A stretch of DNA of 15,915 bases from assembly GCA_016744725.1 (NCBI GenBank), contig JADGDW010000114.1, forward strand, positions 1 through 15,915. Reading direction: 5' to 3'. Below the pieces are notes generated by a model. The model was given only the letters and a program-made list of their open reading frames with translations, did no database searches and was not told where the DNA came from. Below are positions 7,834-15,915 of this stretch, piece by piece; the stretch's first letter is position 1, and every line of letters starts with the position of its first letter. A program made the translations under genes and the position numbers. The stretch is from Candidatus Albibeggiatoa sp. nov. BB20 (GTDB lineage: Bacteria > Pseudomonadota > Gammaproteobacteria > Beggiatoales > Beggiatoaceae).

Positions 7834-8143
7834 TTATTTTATTTCATGTGAAATTTCAGGATAACTCGAGATTATTTTTAATAATGTTTTTGCTGTACCT
7901 GAAAGCTTACGGCGGGCGACCTTGCTCCCACTGTTGTAAAGTTCATGAAGATATATCAAATGCATTAGCAAATTCTGATTGAGACATTTTGCAACACATT
8001 CTTGTTTCAGCAATTTCATTAGGCTTTATTTGATACGTTTCACCATAATGGCCTTGTTTAATATCTCGAATTGTGCCAAGCAATTCAGTGCCTATATCTC
8101 TTGTTGCATCATGTTCAAGCAGTTCTTTTTCACCAAGTGGCAT
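7834..8143 (-). pseudogene. HigA/NadS-like antitoxin (XRE type), disrupted by a stop and a frameshift
   Basis: Reading from the ATG at 8143, with AGAG and CGGG upstream, the frame gives a DNA-binding antitoxin: IRDIKQGHYGETYQI, then KPNEIAETRMCCKMSQSEFA, then FDISS. It hits TGA at 7945-7943. Past that codon the same frame continues as TLQQWEQGR, then loses register. The family's RRK-SGTAKTLLKII continues in another frame to the stop at 7834-7836 (end SSYPEISHEIK). Put together, an intact gene would be about 100 residues, the normal size for HigA-type antitoxins. The TGA probably replaced CGA, and an extra CGCC-like duplication caused the shift. No toxin ORF was recognised upstream; an open frame reaches back from 8143 to about 8235 but does not resemble a toxin I know. 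Confidence 0.7.
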
Positions 8144-8532
8144 AACCCGCTTTCTCTGCAATTTGTTATCATAAAGACATAGAAATAGAACAAATGAAGA
8201 TGCCACCATATCAATTGAGAGATAATCAAATTCAGATCGTTAATACCTGCACAAGACACTCAATTTCTGAGTAAATACATTGTTTACAACCTAGCTATAA
8301 TTTAAGAAAATTAGCTGAGAATTGATAAATTAACAGCTATTCAGACTGTAGATAAAAATCATCATTCAATAGCTGCTCAACCAACAAACGCCTCTCCTGC
8401 ATTCAATTCTTAATGTCATCACAACTCAATAATTAAGAACACTCGGAGTATAGGCTTGAGAATTCTGAAGTATAAATCATCAATCAAAAATTTGCCTGTC
8501 CTCATTTTTGCTTATAAAACCTTTCTTATTTA

Positions 8533-8737
8533 TTAATAAAAGTTGATAATAAGAAAACATATAAAAAACAAGCTTTTTCACCTACAGATAATCAGCCACT
8601 CATAATTATTAACAACAATAAATGGCTTTGCATCCTTAATAAAAGTTGATAATTAAGAAAGCATATAAAAACAAGCTTTTTCATCTATTGATAATCAGCC
8701 GCTCATAATTATTAAAACAATAAATGGCTTTGCATCC
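8533..8737. repeat. Imperfect tandem duplication, units of 103 and 102 bases
   Basis: Unit 1 is 8533-8635 and unit 2 is 8636-8737. Both run from TTAATAAAAGTTGATAA through ACAAGCTTTTTCA and GATAATCAGCC to AATGGCTTTGCATCC. By eye they differ at five substitutions and three single-base indels, about 92% identity, so the duplication is not brand new. Neither unit contains an ORF. The second unit ends about 38 bases before the kinase start, so its right edge overlaps the candidate promoter. Confidence 0.9.
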
Positions 8738-8757
8738 TTGGCATATCACACTAGAAT
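8729..8757 (+). promoter_or_regulatory. candidate sigma70 promoter for the hybrid kinase operon
   Basis: TTTGCA (8729-8734) and TAGAAT (8752-8757) are 17 bases apart, matching 4/6 and 5/6 of the consensus. Transcription from about 8764 would leave a very short leader with the Shine-Dalgarno at its 5' end. The -35 lies in the last bases of the second repeat unit; the first unit has no equivalent -10. Confidence 0.35.
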
Positions 8758-8775
8758 GCAAACGAAGGGAAGCGT

Positions 8776-11700
8776 ATGCAAGGAGCAACTCACGGGCATC
8801 TCAACATGGACACCTCACTTACCGCACAATTTTTTACCCACAGTGCCAGTCTATTTTGTATTATTGACTTTGATGGTATTGTGCAACAAGTCAATACAGC
8901 ATGGACGCAACGTCTAGGCTATGCCCAAGAAACGCTTATTTCTCAACATTATGCGCAATGGGTGCATCCTGCTGATGTAGAATTATTAAAAAATGTCATC
9001 AGTGCTGCGCCAAATACAACACCACAATACTGCCATACCCGCTTAAAGCAACAAAAAAACCAATGGTTTAGCTGGGAAATTACTACAGATCAGCACAATC
9101 AAGCTATTTACGCCATTCTGACACCGATACAAGCCAATATCCCGATAAACTTAGCCCCAAACACTCAAGCACCTGCTGAATTTATTCAATATTATCAACA
9201 ACAAATTGCACAACAAACCATTCAATTATTTAAAAATACCCCGTTAGGCGTAATGCTGACAGATTTGCAATCTAAACCCTTAGCAATCAATCCCGCGCTG
9301 GAACAGTTACTAGGCTATAGTTTTGAGCAAATACAACAGCTTTTTAAACAAGCACACCCCAATTGTATCAAACTAGAATCACAGCATTATGCCAGCTTAA
9401 TCTCAGGCCAAAGTGAATCTTATCAATTACAAACCCAATATTATCGGTATAACAATCGTCCTATTTGGGTTAATTTAACCGTTTCTGCAATCCATGATAA
9501 TGCTGGGCAAGCAGTGTATTTGCTGATTTTTGTACAAGACATAAGTTCCCAACAACAAATGACCGATGCTTTAACCCATCGTGCTGAACGGTTTGAATTA
9601 GCCATGCGTGGTGTCGGTGATGGGGTGTGGGATTGGGATGTGGATACAGAACAAGTGTATTTTTCCACTCAATGGCAGCAATTATTAGGTTATACATTGC
9701 AGAATATGCCAAAAAATTTAACTGATTGGCAATCTTGTATCCATTCTGACGATTTGCCAACAGTCAAACGTGAACGCCAAGCACATTTAAATAATCTTAC
9801 CCAGCGTTACGAAACCATTTATCGTATCAAACATCATCAAGATTACTATATTTGGGTATTAGATCGTGCCACTGTATTACGAACCGCAGACGGCAAAGCT
9901 TATCGTATGATAGGTACTTATGTTGAAGTCACCTCATATAAATACAATGAGCAGGCACTAGAAGAAGCTCGTGATTTTCTGCATACCGTATTAAATGAAA
10001 TTCCTAACCCGATTGTGGTAAAAAATGCCCATCGCCGCCAATTGTTTAACAAGGCCTTTTGTGAGTTATTGGGCTATAGCCGTGATGAAGTTGAAGTGCG
10101 TACTGATGATGAATTATTTTCAGTTCAAGAAGCGCAGACCTTAAAACAACAAGATGATATGGTATTTAAAACGGGGCAAGATGACTCCCAAGAAATCACG
10201 ATTCAAGATGTGAAACAACAAATCCATACTGTTTTAGTCAAAAAAACCCTGCATCAAGACCAACGCGAACGCCCATTTATTATCGCGGCCATCACGGATA
10301 TTACTGAACGCAAACAGATTGAGCAGCAATTACAACGCAATGAAACCTTATTGTCAGCAATTTTCACTCAGATTGGAGTCGGCGTGAGTGTCACCGATGA
10401 ACAAGGAATTTATATTCAGCTCAATCCCGCGTATTGCCAACTTTTTGGTTATCAACAGCATGAATTGATTGGACAGCCTTTTACCCATATTCTCCCCCCA
10501 GAACACCGCCGTCACGCAATGCGTTTATATCATGTGTTTAGTAATGGTAAATTTCGACAATATACCGAATGGAAGATAAAGCATCGAAATGGGCATTATA
10601 TTGATATTGAATTGCGGATTCGGTCGCTGGGTGAAATTGATGGCCGTCCACTGCAATTAAGTTTAATTACCGATATTACTGAGCGGAAACAAGCTGAATT
10701 ATCCTTACAACGCAATCGAGAACGTTATCGCCAATTGTTTAACAATGGTAATGATGCGATTTTAGTACATGGTTATAACGATGATGGAATGCCGACTCAT
10801 TTCACCGAAGTCAATGATATTGCGTGTGAGCGATTTGGTTATGTGCGACAACAATTATTACAACTGACATCATTGCAATTATACCGTTTAAATAATCCAG
10901 ATCGAATGCGTGAGCAAACCCAGCAATTACTCAAAGACAAACATATTTTAGTCGAAACGGTGATTTATACCCGCTCAGGCAAAGAAATTCCCAGTGAGTT
11001 GAATATTCATTTATTTACTTTAGAAGGTGAATTGACTGCGTTGGCGATTATTCGTGATATCCGTGAACGTAAACAAGCCCAACAGGCTTTAGCCTCACAA
11101 GAAGCCGAATATCGCAAACTGATTCAACATGCCAACAGCATTATTATTCGGGTCAATCCGCAAGGTCGAATTCATTTTTTCAATATTTTTGCCGAGCAAT
11201 TTTTTGGTTATCAACCACAAGATGTGATTGGACAGAATATTTCAGGTACGTTGTTACCGTTTGAGCCTGAGAATTGGTTAGATAGCTTTGACTTAGAAGA
11301 CTTTTTAGCTCAGCCACAACATTACGTTTATATCGAAAATGAGTGTCAATGTGCCAATGGTGATCGAGTTTGGGTGGCATGGACAACAAAACCGATTTTT
11401 AATGCAGATGACAAGTTGACTGAGATTTTGCTGATTGGACATGATGCGACTGAGCGCAAAATAGCCCAAGAAGCTTTACATGAGCGTGATCGAGTATTAC
11501 AAAGTGTGGCGAATAGCACTCAGCATTTATTAACCACCTTGAATTATGACGATGCGATTGGCAATGCCTTGGAAACACTGGCCACGTTGACCAATGTTGA
11601 CCGTGTATATATTTATGAAAATCACAAGCATCCAGAAATCGATCAACCCGCGATGAGTCAACGCTTTGAATGGCATGTAAAACGCAATAAATTATTTATA

Positions 11701-14700
11701 GATCAACCCGCTTTGCAAAATATAGATTACGGCGCATTTTTACCACGTTGGTATACTCGATTGATTGCAGGTAAAACCATTAGTGGTTTAGTCAGTGATT
11801 TTCCAGCAGACGAACGTGTCAGCTTTGAACGTAAGCGCGTGATTTCAGTGCTGCTTGTGCCTATCATGTTTAACGAGCGATTTTGGGGCTTTATTGGTTT
11901 AGATGATTGTCAGCATAAGCGACATTGGTCAAATCATGAAATGTTTTTATTACAAGCGGTTGGTGACAGTATTCGTGGCACAATGGCGCGACGACATGCA
12001 GAAATAGAATTGCATCGCAGTCATGAACAGTTCCGCACCATTATTCAAACCAACAGTGATGGGATGCTGATTTTAGACCGCCAAGGTTATATTCGTTTTG
12101 TTAATCCCGCCGCAGAAGCCTTGTATCAAATGCCCTCTTACGATTTGATTGGGCATAAGTTTGAGACCACTAATGTTATTCCGCATTTTGATGGTGAGAA
12201 TAAAGCGGAAGTCAATATTCCTGTACGAAATCCTGATGTGGAACAACGCAATCGGATTGTGGAAATGCAACTTGCAGAAAGTATGTGGGAAGGCAAACCT
12301 GCGTATGTTATCTCGTTACGAGATATTACCCAGCGTAAAAAGATTGAGCAAGCCTTGCAAGAACAATCAAAACGCAATCGGTTGATTTTAGAAAATTCGA
12401 TTGATGGTTTTTGTATTTTTGATCCTGAAAATAGAATTATGGAAGCCAATCCTGCATTTTGCAAATTAGTTGGTTATGAACGGGATATGTTATTAAATAC
12501 CTCAATTCGCAATTTACATCCTAGCAATGTAGTTGATTCGGTGTTATCCAAAATAGAACGGATTAAAACCGAAGGCTCTGGCATTTTTGAAACCGTATTT
12601 TTGACCTATGATGATAAACAGGTTCCTGTTGAAATGAGTAGCACTTATGTTGAAGATTGCCAAATCAGTCATCAAAGTGCTTATTTTATTTTTACCCGTG
12701 ATATTACTCAACGCAAACAGGCTGAAACCGAATTACGCCAAGCCAAAGATGATGCCGAAGCAGCCAGCAAAGCCAAGAGTGAATTTTTAGCCGCGATGAG
12801 TCACGAAATCCGCACCCCGATGAATGGCGTGATTGGCATGACTGATTTATTATTGCAAACCCGATTATCCCAGCAACAACAACTTTACGTCGAAACCGTG
12901 CGCAGTTCAGGCGAAAATTTATTGACCATTATTAATGATATTTTGGATTTTTCTAAAATTGAGGCAGGAAAACTCAGTTTAGAGCATATCAATTTTAAAC
13001 TGCATTCATTGCTAGAAGATACGATTAATTTGTTTGCTTACAACGCACATAGCAAAGGCTTGGAATTTAACTGTGACTTAGAACCGATTGCGTATAATTT
13101 ATTGGGTGATCCGACTCGAATTAGACAAATTATCAGCAATTTATTAAATAATGCCATTAAGTTCACACCACAGGGCGAAATCACCTTTTTAGTCAAAGTA
13201 CAGAAAGAAACTGACACTCATTTGATTCTGCATTTTGCAATTAATGACACAGGGATTGGCATGAGTAAAGATGCGCTAAAACGTTTGTTTCAGCCATTTT
13301 CTCAAGCGGATAGCTCTTCGACCCGACGTTATGGCGGTACAGGTTTAGGTTTAGCGATTGTCAAACGCTTGATTGAAGTGATGGATGGCATGATTGACGT
13401 ATTTAGTGTGGAAGGGCGTGGCAGTCATTTCTTTTTTGAATTGCCATTGGAAAAAGCGGATATTCACAACGAGTTTGACGAGGAAGTCTTAAACCATTGG
13501 CGAAATAGCCGCATCTTATTAGTGACACCCGAATCGCATCAGCGTGAAACCATGTTTAGCCAGCTGAAAAGCTGGGATTTAGATGTTAATACCGCGGTTC
13601 ATGCGGGTGATGGCTTACGTCAATTGCGTACTGCAAGTGGCCAAGGACAAGGCTATAGTTTGGTGATTAGTGATTACAATATGCCTGCAATGAGCGGCTT
13701 AAATATGGCCAAGGCGATGCAAAACGATAAGATGCTGGCGCGAACCCCCGTCATTATTCTGACTTTAATCAATGAGAAACTACCCTCTGAATCCCGTGAT
13801 AATAAAATGATTTGGCAACTCAGCAAACCGTTAACTCAGGCTAGGTTTTTTGCAACACTCGGTGAAATTATTGGTAAACGCAGTACTATCACGATGACCC
13901 AGCCACACATTGAGCCACTGTCTCAATTGCAAGATTATCAGATTTTAATCGTAGAAGATAACAAGATAAATCAAGCAGTTGTCAGCGATATGCTGCTACA
14001 ATTAGGTTGTCATATTAAAGTTGCAGAAAATGGGCTACAAGCTCTAAAAATGCTCAAGGCACATCATTTTGATTTAACCTTAATGGATTGCCACATGCCT
14101 GAGATGGATGGCTTTACCGCAACCCAACATGTACGAACCCAAGAGCAGCAAACACAGTTGCATTTACCAATTATCGCACTGACTGCGAATGCGATGGCAG
14201 AAGATAAACAACGTTGTTTACAAGCGGGCATGGATGATTATTTAAGCAAACCCGTTAAAATTAAAGAGCTGTATCGAGTACTAGCAAAATGGCTAGTTTC
14301 TGATATGGCACAACGGATTCAAGAACCTGATTTAATAGAACATAATCAAGAAAAATCAAAACAAAATGAATATTATCCTATTGTTGATGATAATATGTTG
14401 GAAACCTTACGGCAGGAAATGCGCGGCAAAGGATTGGACTGGATTATTAACTTATTCTTAGATGAATTACCAAAATACACACAGGCTGTTGAGCAAGCAA
14501 CCGATGTCAATGATGCCACGGCACTCTATCAAGCGGCTCATAAATTAAAAGGGGCGTGTGCCAATCTTGGGGCAAAGAAAATGCAACAATTTTGCTATCA
14601 ATTAGAACAGCTTGGAAAAGACAATGATTTAGTCACTGCCAAGCAGCTCGTCACAGAACAATTATCTAAAGAATCAGCTCAACTTAAGCTTGCGTTGGAG

Positions 14701-14718
14701 AAATTTAAAAATGTTTAG
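8776..14718 (+). CDS. Giant soluble hybrid histidine kinase: 7 PAS-GAF-2 PAS-HisKA-HATPase-REC-REC-HPt
   Basis: A 1980-residue cytoplasmic sensor with no membrane helix or signal peptide. The start is supported by AAGGGA five bases before the ATG. Domains by eye: PAS at about 18-118, 150-262, 273-390, 400-512, 525-637, 651-766 and 779-895; GAF at 910-1078; PAS at 1086-1187 and 1203-1315. Most PAS units end in a DI(T/R)xRK-type linker, typical of repeated PAS modules. HisKA has SHEIRTPMNG with phospho-acceptor His1343. The HATPase has N-box LLNNAIKF (about 1456-1463), DTGIGM (Asp1491) and GTGLGLAI. REC1 (about 1578-1695) has Asp1633 but lacks the paired acidic residues near its start. REC2 (about 1720-1840) is complete, with VEDN, Asp1771 and a Lys in LSKPV. 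The HPt domain carries His1922 in AAHKLKGACANLG. This gives a full His-Asp-His chain for passing phosphate to a separate regulator, almost certainly the overlapping downstream gene. Ligands are unknown. Confidence 0.95.
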   Translation: MQGATHGHLNMDTSLTAQFFTHSASLFCIIDFDGIVQQVNTAWTQRLGYAQETLISQHYAQWVHPADVELLKNVISAAPNTTPQYCHTRLKQQKNQWFSWEITTDQHNQAIYAILTPIQANIPINLAPNTQAPAEFIQYYQQQIAQQTIQLFKNTPLGVMLTDLQSKPLAINPALEQLLGYSFEQIQQLFKQAHPNCIKLESQHYASLISGQSESYQLQTQYYRYNNRPIWVNLTVSAIHDNAGQAVYLLIFVQDISSQQQMTDALTHRAERFELAMRGVGDGVWDWDVDTEQVYFSTQWQQLLGYTLQNMPKNLTDWQSCIHSDDLPTVKRERQAHLNNLTQRYETIYRIKHHQDYYIWVLDRATVLRTADGKAYRMIGTYVEVTSYKYNEQALEEARDFLHTVLNEIPNPIVVKNAHRRQLFNKAFCELLGYSRDEVEVRTDDELFSVQEAQTLKQQDDMVFKTGQDDSQEITIQDVKQQIHTVLVKKTLHQDQRERPFIIAAITDITERKQIEQQLQRNETLLSAIFTQIGVGVSVTDEQGIYIQLNPAYCQLFGYQQHELIGQPFTHILPPEHRRHAMRLYHVFSNGKFRQYTEWKIKHRNGHYIDIELRIRSLGEIDGRPLQLSLITDITERKQAELSLQRNRERYRQLFNNGNDAILVHGYNDDGMPTHFTEVNDIACERFGYVRQQLLQLTSLQLYRLNNPDRMREQTQQLLKDKHILVETVIYTRSGKEIPSELNIHLFTLEGELTALAIIRDIRERKQAQQALASQEAEYRKLIQHANSIIIRVNPQGRIHFFNIFAEQFFGYQPQDVIGQNISGTLLPFEPENWLDSFDLEDFLAQPQHYVYIENECQCANGDRVWVAWTTKPIFNADDKLTEILLIGHDATERKIAQEALHERDRVLQSVANSTQHLLTTLNYDDAIGNALETLATLTNVDRVYIYENHKHPEIDQPAMSQRFEWHVKRNKLFIDQPALQNIDYGAFLPRWYTRLIAGKTISGLVSDFPADERVSFERKRVISVLLVPIMFNERFWGFIGLDDCQHKRHWSNHEMFLLQAVGDSIRGTMARRHAEIELHRSHEQFRTIIQTNSDGMLILDRQGYIRFVNPAAEALYQMPSYDLIGHKFETTNVIPHFDGENKAEVNIPVRNPDVEQRNRIVEMQLAESMWEGKPAYVISLRDITQRKKIEQALQEQSKRNRLILENSIDGFCIFDPENRIMEANPAFCKLVGYERDMLLNTSIRNLHPSNVVDSVLSKIERIKTEGSGIFETVFLTYDDKQVPVEMSSTYVEDCQISHQSAYFIFTRDITQRKQAETELRQAKDDAEAASKAKSEFLAAMSHEIRTPMNGVIGMTDLLLQTRLSQQQQLYVETVRSSGENLLTIINDILDFSKIEAGKLSLEHINFKLHSLLEDTINLFAYNAHSKGLEFNCDLEPIAYNLLGDPTRIRQIISNLLNNAIKFTPQGEITFLVKVQKETDTHLILHFAINDTGIGMSKDALKRLFQPFSQADSSSTRRYGGTGLGLAIVKRLIEVMDGMIDVFSVEGRGSHFFFELPLEKADIHNEFDEEVLNHWRNSRILLVTPESHQRETMFSQLKSWDLDVNTAVHAGDGLRQLRTASGQGQGYSLVISDYNMPAMSGLNMAKAMQNDKMLARTPVIILTLINEKLPSESRDNKMIWQLSKPLTQARFFATLGEIIGKRSTITMTQPHIEPLSQLQDYQILIVEDNKINQAVVSDMLLQLGCHIKVAENGLQALKMLKAHHFDLTLMDCHMPEMDGFTATQHVRTQEQQTQLHLPIIALTANAMAEDKQRCLQAGMDDYLSKPVKIKELYRVLAKWLVSDMAQRIQEPDLIEHNQEKSKQNEYYPIVDDNMLETLRQEMRGKGLDWIINLFLDELPKYTQAVEQATDVNDATALYQAAHKLKGACANLGAKKMQQFCYQLEQLGKDNDLVTAKQLVTEQLSKESAQLKLALEKFKNV

Positions 14719-15915
14719 CGAATATGAACAAGCCCCCTTGATTCTGGTAACAGATGACGACCCTTTTTTGCGTAGCATGTTGCGTAATTTATTGGAAGAG
14801 CAAGGCTATTCTGTAATTGAAGCGGAGCATGGTGAGCAAGCGATTGAGCATTTTAAACAGCGTAGCCCTGATTTGGTTTTATTGGATGCTTTAATGCCTG
14901 TGATGGATGGTTTTACCGCTTGCCGTTCAATTCGTGATATTGATGATACTGATATACCGATTATTATGATTACCTCGTTGGATGATGAGGATTCAGTGGA
15001 CAAGGCCTTTAGTGCAGGTGCGGTGGAATATGTAACCAAACCTGTGCATTGGGCGGTATTGCGGCATCGGGTTAAAGTGACTTTGCAAGCACGTTGGGCG
15101 GAAGCGGCATTGCGTCGCAGTGAAGCGCGGTTTAGAGGCATTTTTGAATTTTCTGCAATGGGCATCGTGTTGACTGATATGGATGGGCATGTACAACACG
15201 TCAATCCTGCGATGCAAAAGATTTTGGGTCTGACTGAATATGAGTTGCATCACAAATTATTTGGCAAATTATTCTACCCTTATGACACAGCGGTTGAGAA
15301 AGAATTCCATCAGCAATTATTGCATAACAAACGTGATTTTTATCAAATGGAGAAGTATTTTTTCCGTGGCCAAAGTTTGATGTTGTGGGGGCGGATTACC
15401 ACCTCTTTGATTAAAACTTCTGATGAAGCACCGCAATTTATTGTCCAAATGGTGGAGGATGTGACGGAACGTAAACGTGCACAATCTAAACAACGTTTGG
15501 CAACCAAAGTATTTGAGACCACGTCTGACAGTGTGGTGATTACTAATGCAGAAGGCAAAATTGTTGATGTGAATCAGGCATTTTTATTGTCAACAGGTTA
15601 TCGCTATGAAGAGGTATTAGATCAGAATCCACGAATTTTGAAATCAGGCAATCATGATAATGTGTTTTATGAGGAAATGTGGATTCATGCACGGGAAACA
15701 GGACGTTGGCGCGGTGAGATTTGGAATAAACGTAAAGATGGAGAGCTTTTTTCCACTTGGTTGTCGTTGAGTGCGGTGCGCGGTGAGCATAACGAAATTA
15801 CCCATTATGTGGCGGTATATTCGGATATTGATTCGTTGCAGGAAGATGATGAGCGAGTACGTTTGTTGACCCATTATGATTCGCTAACTAAATTGCCTAA
15901 CCGTTTGTTATTCCA
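14711..15915 (+). CDS. Response regulator REC-PAS-PAS with GGDEF start (partial at window end)
   Basis: Probable diguanylate cyclase output of the upstream kinase. The ATG at 14711 overlaps the last 8 bases of the kinase gene, with GGAG about nine bases upstream, so the two are probably translationally coupled. The receiver spans about residues 9-125, with acidic residues in TDDDPF (15-17), phospho-acceptor Asp59 in LLDALMP, Thr88 and Lys110. PAS domains follow at about 139-255 and 262-380, the first closing with EDVTERKR. The visible end, HYDSLTKLPNRLLF, is the standard opening of a GGDEF domain, which makes cyclic di-GMP from two GTP. The window stops before the GG(D/E)EF site, so catalytic activity and any EAL domain cannot be judged. 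About 401 codons are visible, with no internal stop. Confidence 0.92.
   Translation, partial: MFSEYEQAPLILVTDDDPFLRSMLRNLLEEQGYSVIEAEHGEQAIEHFKQRSPDLVLLDALMPVMDGFTACRSIRDIDDTDIPIIMITSLDDEDSVDKAFSAGAVEYVTKPVHWAVLRHRVKVTLQARWAEAALRRSEARFRGIFEFSAMGIVLTDMDGHVQHVNPAMQKILGLTEYELHHKLFGKLFYPYDTAVEKEFHQQLLHNKRDFYQMEKYFFRGQSLMLWGRITTSLIKTSDEAPQFIVQMVEDVTERKRAQSKQRLATKVFETTSDSVVITNAEGKIVDVNQAFLLSTGYRYEEVLDQNPRILKSGNHDNVFYEEMWIHARETGRWRGEIWNKRKDGELFSTWLSLSAVRGEHNEITHYVAVYSDIDSLQEDDERVRLLTHYDSLTKLPNRLLF

Larger units (their letters stand above)
8144..8775. other. Long AT-rich intergenic region upstream of the hybrid kinase
   Basis: Six hundred bases without a recognisable gene. The left half (8144-8532) shows no repeats or RNA gene that I can identify. 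The right half holds the tandem duplication at 8533-8737, a candidate promoter at 8729-8757 and the kinase ribosome binding site AAGGGA at 8765-8770. The length and composition fit a mix of decayed horizontally acquired DNA and a regulatory region. Confidence 0.5.

Noticed and set aside
8541..8655. GTTGATAA motifs as DnaA boxes of an origin
   Set aside because: They do not match the TTATCCACA consensus well, occur once per repeat unit, and no replication gene is near.
8533..8737. CRISPR array
   Set aside because: Only two long adjacent units with no spacers, and no cas genes nearby.
9441..9760. Minus-strand open frames inside the hybrid kinase, with similar ones at 11180-11389 and 12073-12464
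   Set aside because: They are shadows of the PAS-coding frame, with low-complexity products and no recognisable motif.
14806..15874. Minus-strand open frames opposite the REC-PAS-PAS-GGDEF gene
   Set aside because: The plus strand reads an unbroken response regulator with canonical motifs through this region.

Overview
The window looks like chromosome from an AT-rich gammaproteobacterium. A UbiI-type ubiquinone hydroxylase, MobB, riboflavin synthase alpha and AroE are all of proteobacterial type, and the long soluble multi-PAS kinases would suit a free-living, sensor-rich bacterium. A Thiotrichales/Beggiatoa-like host is a guess from general style only; the sequence does not prove it.

Left part (1-4422), metabolic genes: ubiI (minus strand) is divergent from mobB (molybdenum cofactor), followed by ribE (riboflavin synthase) with its own candidate promoter. 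ribE converges on a minus-strand seven-helix PQ-loop/SWEET-like membrane protein. That gene is divergent from aroE (shikimate dehydrogenase). The AroE reading frame carries about 30 extra C-terminal residues that match the conserved end of SdhAF4 (DUF1674), the succinate dehydrogenase assembly factor. This apparent fusion is the most unexpected protein in the window.

Middle part (4423-8775): after a 410-467 base gap comes a membrane dCache-HAMP histidine kinase without an adjacent response regulator. It is followed by a decayed islet of AT-rich DNA. The islet holds the left end of an IS1-family element cut off inside its first ORF, an XRE-type regulator that lost its DNA-binding half at that same point, and a HigA-like antitoxin killed by one stop codon and one frameshift. 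A 103/102-base imperfect tandem duplication then leads into the next gene.

Right part (8776-15915), a signalling operon: a very large soluble hybrid kinase (nine PAS domains by eye, one GAF, HisKA, HATPase, two receivers and an HPt domain) overlaps by 8 bases a response regulator with REC-PAS-PAS and the start of a GGDEF domain, which runs off the window. The likely reading is a phosphorelay from a cytoplasmic multi-input sensor to cyclic di-GMP synthesis.
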